Shown here one piece after another: positions 16,601-28,200 of a stretch of DNA of 64,000 nt. The position numbers and the translations under genes are program-made. Source of the stretch: Capitella teleta (lineage: Eukaryota > Annelida > Polychaeta > Capitellidae). Numbering within the stretch: position 1 is the stretch's first letter; each line of letters begins with the position of its first letter. The DNA is taken from the NCBI GenBank assembly GCA_000328365.1, contig KB299619.1, positions 496,828 through 560,827 of the forward strand, written 5' to 3'. A model generated the notes under the pieces. That model saw only the letters and a program-made list of their open reading frames with translations, was not told where the DNA came from and ran no database searches.

Positions 16601-18198
16601 AGGAAATGTGAGCTATTTAATGTGTAGGTCTTATTTTTACTTCTGTGGAGGTGCCTCTAAAACAAAGAAAGTGACCATCGATCTTCAAATATTAAATCCA
16701 AATGAAATAATCAAGTTGAGTATATTATTCTGGCATTGTTTCAAAGTCATTCAGATCCCCGCCAACTTCCTGTGAAAGCAAATATTGTTACTTAAGTAGC
16801 TTCATGGATTCAAGGGTCACATTTCAGCTTTACTTGGATACTTAATGTGATACGTGTTTTAAACTACTCATTGAGCTGATTGTCGTCAACCGATATTTGT
16901 AATTATGTGGTGCAAGTTTAGGTTATTTATGCTTGTGAGTTGTGACTTGATTAACAATGAAGTCAGACGCTAGTGGAATCTCTAAGTTGCCTCATCTGGT
17001 ATGTATGTATATATATTTGTGTTGATCGTTCTTTTGATCAATATTCTTACAATGAAAATGATTCTTATTATCTTATTTTTGTTGCGAGATCACATGATGG
17101 AGGTCCTATTTAGTTCTGTTGCTTAATTTGGTTCTACACGTTTGTAGTTGCAATAATCAATCAAAAAATTTTTCTTTGTCTTGGAATTGGTCGTTCAGGA
17201 ACTCCTGAGAAGAAGGAAAAATTCTGCATATGAATGAAGTTCAATGAACGCAAGATTTTTTAGATTATTCAAGTAATAATTTAGAACAATTAATTTTAGA
17301 AATGCCCTGGGATTCGCATAATAATATTATGTAATTAACCTGATGATCTCCATAAAAGTTCACAAATTCCCACTTTGCCCTCATACTGTTGATCAGTCGT
17401 TATATTTACAAAGGACTCTGAACATAGTCTCAAAACTATTCCTCAGTCTGCGCAAATACGTCAATAATTGCGCGTATGCATTGCCTCACCTCGTATTTGC
17501 ATTTGCTTTGAATCAGATCAATACAAGCACTTGGTGGTGCATGGTCTTCAGATCTAAGCTGTTGTGAGTGTCCAATTGCTCTGGATAAAATCTCTTGATT
17601 ATCTTTGTTTGATAGTTGGATGCATTGGTCGAATTGTTGGATACAATTGAAATCTCTGTAACAGGGAGTGATTCCCTTATTTTTTTTCTTTTTCGTTTTT
17701 ATACCAGTAGTTGAATATTCCATGGTCCGGTTTGTGAAACATTATTTCTTATGTGTGATGACAAGACTTTTTCCTACATTTCCTTATTTTGTTCTTTCCT
17801 GTGTTATTTCCTTCTTTGTATTATGTGAAAATTTATTTCGCAAATTTAGTTTAAATAACTAAACTTGGATTTTATCACTCTGTCACATGATTAAATAGCC
17901 AAGAGAGTGTTCAGTGTGGCCTGACTTCCCTTGATTGTATTTGCAACCGAATCCTTTTTTCAATGATTTGTTTTCCTCAAACAGGGAAAATGATACGACA
18001 TATTAAAACATAGGATGCCGGATATGAGCTAGAATAGAACTTGTTTTCTTCAAATTTCTCTTGATCTTTGGCAGTCAGTGTCGTGGTGACATAAGAACTT
18101 CATCTCTGTGTCGAGATCAGCCAAGATCGTCTCAAAAGTTCATCACTCATCCATTTATCGTTTGTCTTCTGATGCAGATTGAACGGAGCGATGGAGCA

Positions 18199-21100
18199 AT
18201 GAAGCATAATTCCTTAGTCAGTGACTCTGTGAAGTCCATGGCGTTTGTCAAGGGAAGTGCAATGCGCACGGTCGGCCCCCAGCGCCACCCGCTCCAAGCC
18301 CCCGGATCCGTTCCCAGGTTTCCTCCTCTGAATAAAGCTTACGACGGGATCCACGGAAGCGCGATGGCAGTCCCTCCGCCTCGCGTGCACCCTGAGGAAG
18401 TGAAGAGTTCACGCAGCAATACAGGGAGTCCGTCGCGCAGTTTTGTGGCGTCACGAACGGAGAGCCTGAGATCCCTGGAGGAGGATCGGATACGAGAATC
18501 AAGGGAGGCGATGGTAAGTGCTGTCACGGCAGTTGGGTATTTTTAAGGTTTTATTGGTTTTATGGGAATATTAATTCTAGTGACGGTCATATTTCTCATA
18601 ATTATCATCCCTCTTGTGTTTGTTTTTTATTTACCAAAAAGCTGCCTATTGATTGCAGCCGCTTTTTCGTTCAACTGCTTTAGTGAGTTGCTGTTTTTTT
18701 TGTTTTTTTTTGTCTAGCACTTGTGATGTGCGTGATCACTCGATTTGTGATTCTTTATAATGCACTTGAGCACTTTATGACTTTGATCTATTTGCTTGAG
18801 CAACATCACAAGTGCACTCTGAACCTAGATTAGTATATTCTTTATTCTGCGTTATCTTTTCTGTTACTTTGCATACAATTAATATTACATGCACTATATG
18901 AGTCAAAATTATTTTCGTCTTAATTGTAGATTATAATTAGGGATGCATGGATAGTGACTTGTTCATGATAATTGGATGGATATCCGACAATTAATTGTTA
19001 TCCGATATTTTCAGATAATTTTCGGATAATGGTGAAAGCATTAATTCAATTAATTATTTGATTTCTTGTCTATTTTGATCTTATTTTGATTCAACTAATG
19101 TCATATTATATTTTATTTTATTGAATTAGAGGCGAAATGGTGCTCTATGAATGATGAATTAGCTTTCTTAATTCTTATATATTCATAAATGTGACACCTC
19201 ACGCCGAAACTCGCCTGAAGTTGCTGAGCATATTCCCAAGAAAGAAGCCTCCTTGAGAGGTCAGATGGGTTCAAAATGTTCATTTTCAAATGGCGAAATA
19301 AAGCAAAATATCTCCTCTTTTCTCATGAATCATGTCAGTATGTGACCAAGAAGTTCTTATATTTTATGTATAATTAAGCCTATTTTATTGACAGTTGAAT
19401 CATTTTGAATCTTTGCCAACCTTCTAACGCCAATTTCTCATCTTTGATTACATGTGGGGTTGACCCATTAACAGGCTGTAACTGTTGAACTACTGCTCTG
19501 ACGAGTTAGATAATTCAAGCATCAAACTGAATGGATTTGTATCAGCAAATAGAAGGCATTAAAACCTAAAAATGTAACAATATGCAACTTAGTGCAGGTT
19601 TTGACATGAGGGGTCACAAATCGTTATTATCACAAAATGAGAAAATTTTGTGTTGATTCCAGTTATCTTATACATGTGTATGAGACATGCATGCCTCGAT
19701 GTGGTGCTTATACAACAAAGACGTGTACATAATGGCTTTATTTATATAAATATAATAATAATAATCTACTATCCGAAAATCTTGCTGTATTTTTATTCAT
19801 TCGGATATCCTGTAAACCCTTTGGAAAGTCGGATATTGAATCCGGATATCTGTGCATCTCTAGTTGTAATAGTTATATATTTCTAAGCCAACTATGTGTT
19901 TAAAATCAAGGAGTTTTGCTTATTTTCATGAACTCTGCAGGGACGGTAAAAGTGTTTCATGGATAATGTCTAACTCTTAGGTTAAGCATACGTTGTCTAA
20001 TGTCGAAATTTGATTGCATTAATAGTGCTTAACAAATAATCGCAACAAACATTCTTCTGATTATCTGCTCATTAACCTCTCTGGAAAGGCACAACTGATC
20101 CAGAAAACGAATTAAGCTTTTATTAACTTATTATTTTGTGATCGGAAATGACAGAATATTTGGTGTTTAATTAATTTACAGAAGATTCATTGAATTTATT
20201 TCCCTGCCTTTCTTTTTGATATTTGTCTTGGGGAAAGTAAATTCAGATTAATTTTTGGACTAGATTGGATCAGTGTAATATATAAAACTATTTATTTTTT
20301 AGTGTTACATGGGAAGTGTAGCCGAGTTAATGTGTCGGAAAGCTAACATTATGGTGTTTAGGGAGTCCATAGTTTAAAGATATTCACCGATGATAAGAAG
20401 CCTCAGGTTTGGAGCGTTAGCATGCGTTACCAGCCATCACGAGAACCAGTACAGGTTTTTTTGACGACAAAGGTGTGTAAATCACAAGAGATAATTCCAT
20501 TAAATTATACTTGAAATTTGACTTCTGTCTTAAGGCGGTGATCGTAATTCTGACAATTTATAACTCTTCACGTGTGAAAGGAAAACTGAGTCAACTTTTA
20601 ATTTATTTCAGGCTCGAGAGAAACAATTGAAGCAGCAGATAGTTGTCCTTCAGAAGTTGGTAGAAGATTTGAAGCAGCAGCTGAAAGCCAAGGAATTGGT
20701 CATCAATGAACTGAAAGCGGAAAACTACCAATTGGTTAGTGCACTGACCTTTCAGTTTATCTGGTTTTTATTGTCATTAAATTTCACCGTAGGAAGAGAA
20801 GTATCGACTACTGTATGAAACAGAGAAAGCAGATCACACTGTCACATGCAATGCTCTCGCAAAGACCGAAGCTGATTTGCAGCAGAGCAATGAACGAATC
20901 GAAAAACTTATCGCCCATCACGATAAAAAGATAGCCGACCTGAACACCCTTGTGAGTCCTTGTTTTAAACTTTCTCAATTTAAACGCTTATTAATGAGCC
21001 TAATGGTTTCCTTGGTAACTAATCCATGCATCAACTAGATTTGCTTTAAGCTTTACAATCCATAGCAATTGCCAGACCTTCTCAACTTACATCCGCATTT

Positions 21101-22147
21101 TGGAAATCCATCAAGGATTTCTCAACAATCCCTGAGCATAAAGTAGTTGAAGTGATCTCTTGACCTGACCTAATTTCATATCACTGGCTGAAAACTCCTG
21201 CATCTCACTTCCCAAGTTGAGAACTTTGTTGATCGGCCTTGACCCCAGTTACCCCTTCGGCCTCTCGTTCTCATTGACGGTAACTAGGCTCAAGGAAACG
21301 AGGAAACAGGGCAGCCCAAGTATGAGCAACCGGTAGTCAGCCGTCGTTTTACTAGCTTGGCTTAAACTGGCCATTGAGGCGATGAAGCCTCTCTCTCACA
21401 CATAAGAGCCTTTGATTGGCAGTTGACAAAAGGTTTTGGGTCGTAAATGTTGCATAACACTACCAGGATTACTGTGTGAATTGTGTGAACAGAGACATGC
21501 TGAATTGATCCATATAATTATTAGGAAATTGAAGATTATATCCCTATGACACTCAGTGTATGCTTCTATGCATGGAGTAAATATGACTAAATAATATTAT
21601 CACTTCAAAGCAAATGACTGAGCATGATTTCTCTCAGATGAGCAGTCGCCTGACCGATCTGACCAACACCAAGAACCAGGAAATAGCCGAACGGGATGTA
21701 AAACTCGATCGTTTAAAAAAGCAGATGGCTGAGGCCCTGAAAGGCAACTCATGGTGCGAGGATCCTCTCTGTCATTGGTACTGATTCATTTATTTTTTCA
21801 GGGAGCGACAGCAACAGTTGGATGAACTCACCAAAGAACTGAGTCGCGTCTCGGAAGAGTGCGATATGTTACGCATACGTCTCAAAGCCGCCTCGAAGAG
21901 CAACAAGGGTGTATGTATGTTAACGGATCATGGCTCTGTATAATGCTCTTCTATGTAGGGTTCTTGTTCAAATTGTGAGTCATCTCAGTCACTGTTATCG
22001 CAAGCACAGTCGGACATTAGCGATCGCGATCAGACGATTCGTCACCTGAAAAACCTCACCATGAAATTTGAAAAACAGGTCAAACAAGGAAGTACGTTGC
22101 TTGGCCTCACAGACAAAACTCACAGACTCTCAAAAAACACGAAATGA
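18199..22147 (+). CDS. Unrecognised coiled-coil protein (6 exons)
   Basis: Predicted 336 residues. Exons: 18199-18513, 20612-20734, 20793-20951, 21638-21753, 21802-21910, 21959-22147; phases agree at every junction and the total is divisible by three. Start chosen at the first ATG after a good 3' splice site (18180), so an upstream non-coding exon is likely. The first 100 residues are basic, Ser/Pro-rich and probably disordered. From about residue 105 to 320 it is almost continuous heptad-like coiled coil rich in K, E, Q and L (for example LKQQLKAKELVINELKAENY), broken by a short CSNC stretch near residue 278. No signal peptide or membrane segment. Probably a cytoplasmic structural or scaffold protein; I could not name an orthologue. 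Intron 1 is long (2.1 kb), the rest 48-690 nt. Confidence 0.85.
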
Positions 22148-23955
22148 CTAGTCTCTTGTTTATTACTCGGACTTTAGCATCAGTTTGACTGTGTGAGTCA
22201 TCAACACCATGTTCTGGATTTACGGCGTTGTTTTTTTTTTTTCTTTTTTTCTTGGTGATCTTATCTTTTCAATCTTTATACAGATTCATTCAATTATCGG
22301 ATTCGAATGTTGCTTAATTGAAGAAGGTTGACAGCAAACTCAGAACATATCAATATTTAATATTTTAATTTGTTGATATATCTCGGTATGTAGGATATTT
22401 TCAAAGAATTATTTGTAGGATTTTTTGTGTTTTGCTTATTTAGGTTATTTTTAATGTCATTTTAATCGCTTGCAACAATTATTCGTTATGCATTTTTAGA
22501 CTTGAAGATGTGTCCCTTAGTAGCGAGTGAATCAGATTTATTAAACCAGCCATAATGTTTTATTCTGTCTGAGTTATTGCAAATGGTTCCAATCATTGTC
22601 TTCCACTTAACTCTCATGCTTATTTCTCAGATGGTTCTGTAGTGAAAATATCGCCTGTTTTGATTTTGTGTTAATGTTGAACAATGACTTTACTGTGATA
22701 TTTATTTCATAATTAGCTGTGTTTTTTACAGTTATTTTTAATATAATAAATAATTCAAAACATTTTCTTTAATTAGGCATGTGTAATTATTCATTTTGAT
22801 AATCATTTTATTCTCATATTCAGTATCTATTTTTTTTAATGAAAATAATATCTTCACAAATTAAACACCTATCCATCTATAACCAAATAAAATAACAGTT
22901 TCATGAGAAATCATAACGCATTTTTACATGAATTGAGATTCATAACTTTTTGTGAGAATCAAAGTATTTATTTGTTCACCTTTGCTTCAAGGACTATCCC
23001 GTTTATTTTTATGAATCTCGATCCAAAATGGCTTGAATCTTTTGACCTGACCTGACCTGACCTGACCTGTAGGCTGCTCCACAAGATGTACTAGTGAATC
23101 CTCGCATTGAGCTCGGATACCGCCGGGTTTATGAGAATCATAACGTTTCCTTCCCGCGCATCCGAACTGACCACGTGTCCAATTTCTATTTCTGATTAGC
23201 ATTCCTCATCACCATAAACAGTTTGTTACGTGTATTTCACTGCTTACGACTCCGCTGACAGATGGCTAAGAGATACTAATACGTGTACTTAACTTACCAC
23301 TAAGTATCATTACGTTACACTTGAATAGTTCACTGGTCTCCGGCGCTACTGAAAAGAAGCACCGGCACACACCAATGAAAAATCACCCCTATTTTGGTAC
23401 GTCTATTTCACTCGATTTCACATGACGTCACTCGGAATTCCTAAGAAGGCTCACAAGGCTAGGCGAGTGAAAATCATGAATTCACAGTATTTGCTGAATA
23501 CGACCAGTTGACTAAATGTTACTATAAATAGCAGCCAATGAGATACTGTACCACCTGTCATGGGTGTGTGCCTGTGTCATTATATATAAGACCAGGGAGC
23601 TGAGTTCATTCAAGAGCACTGTTCTCTGGTATCCAAAATAATTCACGTGCCGAGTAGTTATCGGCAGCCTATGCGGTGTTCCAGTGTTGAAATTGTATGA
23701 AATAAATAGAGCACAGCTTTATTAACAAACGAACATTATACACGATGAGAATAATAGCAAAGAGTATATTAAACAATAATGTGAAATCAAAACACACGGT
23801 GGACTTTCATCAAATGTCATATCACCTATGGCACCATGACACGTGAACGAAAGGTCACCATATCATATATTTATTTTTGCAGTTTACGAAATTGTCCAAA
23901 ACATGATATCACAGATGCAGCTATTATTGTATCACAGAGGTGAGCAGCGTATCGG
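22148..23955. other. Spacer between the convergent coiled-coil gene and KIF12
   Basis: Shared 3' flank of two convergent genes, very AT-rich up to about 23000. It holds a CCTGA pentamer repeat at 23043-23070, and two imperfect copies of the TCATAACGC motif (near 22910 and 23133). The minus-strand ORF around 23000-23200 reads through the pentamer repeat and looks fortuitous. A minus-strand AATAAA at 23870-23875 lies about 80 bases after the KIF12 stop and is a good polyadenylation candidate. Confidence 0.6.
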
Positions 23956-25182
23956 CTACCTGGCAGCCCCTTGCTTCACGCCTTTTTTACTCGTGTTGAT
24001 TCGAGATTGGTATTTAATTTGATCTTCCAAAGACACGAGTTCGTCACGCAGGCGGTCGTGCAACTGGCGCGCTGATTCTGCGGATTCAATTGATAAATGA
24101 GCATTAGAAGGGTTCAAAGGTCATAATAATGAATTCACCTCCTCCTGGTGGAGTGCGTTCTGCGTCAGAATGAACTGTCATTAACGCCGGTTGGTCATGC
24201 GGGTGATGACCTAAGGGAGGCAGGAGGTGCGTTATGATTCACATTATATGACATATAACATTCAATTTAGTGCGTTATAATAATTCATCTTGATTCATCA
24301 TAACGATCTATGTGCGTTGTGATTGGCTGACCTTTGCCGGTGGCTCTTCTGGGTGATGGATGCTGTTGCGGAGGTGGATTCACGGCGTTCAACGTTTTCG
24401 CTTTGCGTGGGTTCGCCTTCTTGTCAACGAAAGCTTGTTGTGGGAGGGGAACTTGAGCGGAAGAAGGAATTGGGATAGGATGGGAAGCTGATGGTTGGCC
24501 AACAGGGGCGTATTCTCTGTTGTAACCGGCTCTTCCCGGATTGTAATTGTGAGTATCGTAGTTGTGAGGTTCGTACGCCGGCTCTTGTTGCTGCAAGCGC
24601 ACCGGTTCTTGTTGCTGTAAGCGAACCGGCTCCTGTTGCTGTAAGCGAACCGGGTCTTGTTGCTGTAAGCGAACCGGCTCTTGTTGCTGTAAGCGAACCG
24701 GCTCTTGTTGCATGCGGATCGGTCTTTCTTCGTAGCTAGTGGAATGAGCCGGTTGCGTTAACTGATGTCTCGGCCCATACCCCGTAGTTTTAGGGTCAAT
24801 ATACCTATTGGATGCAACCAAAATAGCGATAAGGATTGTACAGAAATGCCAAATTACGCTGGGTTGTTTTTGTTGATCGATCCGTTCAGCCGGTGCGGAG
24901 GTCGCTTTTGAAGGTGCTGACTCGGAGGCACACTTTTGCGCAGTTGTGAGGTACTCTATAAAAGTAAAAATAAATATAATTAAAATTAATCCGTAAGATG
25001 TGGTCAGGATTTATTAATGAATAGAAAGAATTTTGACCTCGGTTTCTTTTCTGCTGTCTCCAAAACCGTTGATGACGTGTCCGTCCAGCGTCTGCGCTTC
25101 CATTCCGGGATAACTGGCGGAGGAACCCATGCTGTACAACGACATGGGACTCAACATGCGCTCCCTGTTAAGAGAAAAAAAA

Positions 25183-25213
<31 letters not shown>

Positions 25214-28200
25214 ATAAAAAAAAAATTAAAAAATCTGAGATTATGACGTCATCACGCACTTTTCAGACGAATCCATTTTTCGCAGCAATCGTTCATTCTC
25301 CCGCGCAAGGACTTGTTGTTCACGTCGAGTTTTGTCTCGAATTTGATGCAAATCGGAGTTTTCAGATCTGTGGGGGAAAAGAAGAAGAAAGAAGAAAGAT
25401 AAGAAGAAGTTATGCCGTGATTTGAAGTTTTTTTTGTTTTTTGTTTTTTGTTTTTTGTTTTTGTTTTTTGTTTTTTGTTTTTTGGTTTTTTTTTTTTTTT
25501 GTTGTTGCAGATTGTGTTTAGAACTCGCCTTAAATATTCGTTTTCAATCATGTATTCTTGGAGCATTTCGTATAGACCATGGTCTGTCACTTTTCCATCT
25601 CTTTTCTGTTCTTTCAACATTTTCAGGAATTTTTCGTCATTTTCTTTCTGGAGCTGGCCTCGGGGCTTCACTGGGAATTCCAACTACGACATGAGAAAAA
25701 AATTAAAAAATAAAATTAAATAAAATTCAAAATCAACAAACGTTAAATATAATATGCATTTGATAAATGCATATTTTCATTATTCTGGAGCTGTATTTGT
25801 TTGAGAATTACCTGTTGGCGAAGATAGTGATTCTCTGAACGTAAGATTTTGACTTCTCTTTTTAAGCTCATTATGAGTTTTTCTCTCGGGTCCTTAAAAC
25901 AAAACAAAAAAAAGTTGCTATTTTTATGCGAATATATTAAAACAAACTGACCATTTTTATGACTGGTTTCGTTTTAATCCTTCGCGCTCTTTTTGCGTAT
26001 CTGAGAGTATTCATCGTTTCCACCGCATTCACGCCAGAGGGAGCCACGCACGCGATCTAAAATAAAGTGGTGTTCCATGGATATATCCGGTATAACCGTA
26101 AATACCATTAGTGTAACGCCCTGACCGCCTAAACTGTCCGCGAGCAGTTTAGTTAGTTTGCTGTCACGGTATGGGATGTGACCATTCCTCTTTTTAGAGT
26201 CACCAAGCGCCGAGATACAGTTGCCTGTCATGGCGGGAAAAATGTAATCATAACGCACTTTTGTTTCTTCCGGTAAGAACTGACCGAGTACGAGTAAGCT
26301 GCGATTTATGTTATTTGACTCCGTTATGTGCTCCTGCGTGGGGAAATTATTTTCACTTCCGGAAGTCTTCGTTTTTTCACTTCCTATGGATGAGAATAAT
26401 AGTTGAAAACAAACATTGTTCAACGCCCAATAATCATATCAGCACGTGTCAAAAATAAAAATCATAACGCACCCGCGAGATCGACAAAAGTAAGTTTCCC
26501 ATGTTTTGTGATGTAGAGATTTTCGTCCTCAGGATCTGCGACTTCGCTGTCGATGTTCAATGTCAGCATCGAGTGACTTCTACTCGAATGTTCGTTGAAA
26601 CTGTTAGACCCAACAGCGCGGTTCTTTAACCCTGGAAAACGTTAGAAAAAGAAAAAAAGCGTATAAAGATCGCATTTCATGAATCCGCTTTCACTACATT
26701 TATTAATGCAGGTGCCATTCAAATACGTGCATCTGAAATTTAATCATACATAATTTAAATATATACACATGTATATATATGATAGAAATACATGTAAACA
26801 TGATACCACAGTATTTTTGGAATAACTTGCACACACCGCTCAGCCTCGAGAATTTGATCCTTGGGGAATAAAACCCCAACAGTTAAAATTAAGGAAGTGA
26901 CTAAAGTTACAGACCTGTAATCCCAAGTTACAGACCTCAAAATTAAGCCCAGGAAAGCATCTGTGTTAATTGTATGCATAATGATGAGTCATTTTGTTTG
27001 ATATTCTTCATATGCATACATTACCAACTTAAAGACTGCATGCATGTGTATATTGATAGTCTGTTTGACTTAATAAGGAATTTCCAACATCAGGTCTGTA
27101 AGTTTAACATTATGTCTAAGGATTACGGGTCTGTAACTTTATAACTTGCCTAAAATTAACCACCGAATAGCATCATTTTGTGACGTCAGATAACACCACG
27201 TGGTACGTATTCTTCAGGCTGATTGGTCGATTTGTAATGAAAATAGAAGGCCTGCATCGTGTGTGCGTACAATACTAGTGGTGCTTGGATGCTTCTGACC
27301 TCATAGACCCTCAGCGCATTATTTTATGGCTGCAAGAACACCCGCCAATGGCCTTTTAATCCAGAGAGTGAGCTGTTTAGCAAATAAGATGAAGAATTTG
27401 CGGCATTGAAGACGAGTGCCGATTGTCAACTCAATCAGCATTCTCAAGCAGCGACATGAGTAATTCATCTGGCGGAGAGGGGGCTCTCAAACACCGCATG
27501 GCAACCACCAGCGGTCTCATCAAATGCTCGTTAATCCGCCTATAACTCGTACTCAATAGTTTCTCATTTATAGATACGCACTACTGTTAATAATTCTATA
27601 ATAGCTGACTCGAAGGCAGTCAGAAACTGCCATTCAGTCAACCCGCCTGCTTGCCAGCCAGGCAGCCAGTAGCCCAAGTAATCACTCTATCTCACCATCC
27701 TCCTCCCCGATTTCTTCCGCTGCGGATAGTGATTCCCCAACGGAGAACCCTGGGAGACCATATTCCGTCTCTTCAATATCCAGCTTCAGAGGTCCGATAA
27801 CCTCGCCGCCGTCCGTGCGCAGGTACATGTAATACTCTTCAAAGTTGGTTGCCGTCTCCCAGGGATACTGCTCACCATCCGGCATGGACACAACCTCCGC
27901 CTGGACACCCTCGGGCGGTGGGGGCGGTTGGAGTGGCTCCACGATCTTCACCACCTTCTTGGGGTCAACGGTCTGAATGGGGTCAGTGAGTGGGTCATCT
28001 GGACTGACGACTGGAGTGGCCACGTTGTTATTGTTGTTTTTATTATCCACGTTTTTACCAATTTCTTTCGATTCCACTGAGGCCGCTGAACTCATAATTT
28101 GTGTTGCTATGGAGTTGTCAAATCTGGAGTCCTCCAACTCTGTTTGCGTTGCTATGGTTATGGGATAATCAGGGAAATCCTCCTCAGAATACTGCGTACT

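Larger units (their letters stand above)
10415..18198. other. Spacer between UPF1 and the coiled-coil gene
   Basis: Apart from the LINE fragment (12200-12620) and the hAT-like MITE (13505-13651), I see no convincing exon here. The ORFs are short, AT-rich and unlike known proteins. There are poly-T runs near 10670-10720 and 11360-11380, and a stretch ending in an ATCT microsatellite (13170-13190) just after AATAAAGCC, which looks like the 3' tail of a retroposon. Upstream untranslated exons of the coiled-coil gene probably lie towards the right end. Confidence 0.6.

Noticed and set aside
23043-23070. CCTGA pentamers as a CRISPR-like or regulatory array
   Set aside because: A simple uninterrupted microsatellite with no spacers.
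25422-25723. Plus-strand Phe-rich ORFs as membrane proteins
   Set aside because: They read a poly-T tract and the antisense of KIF12 exon 12.
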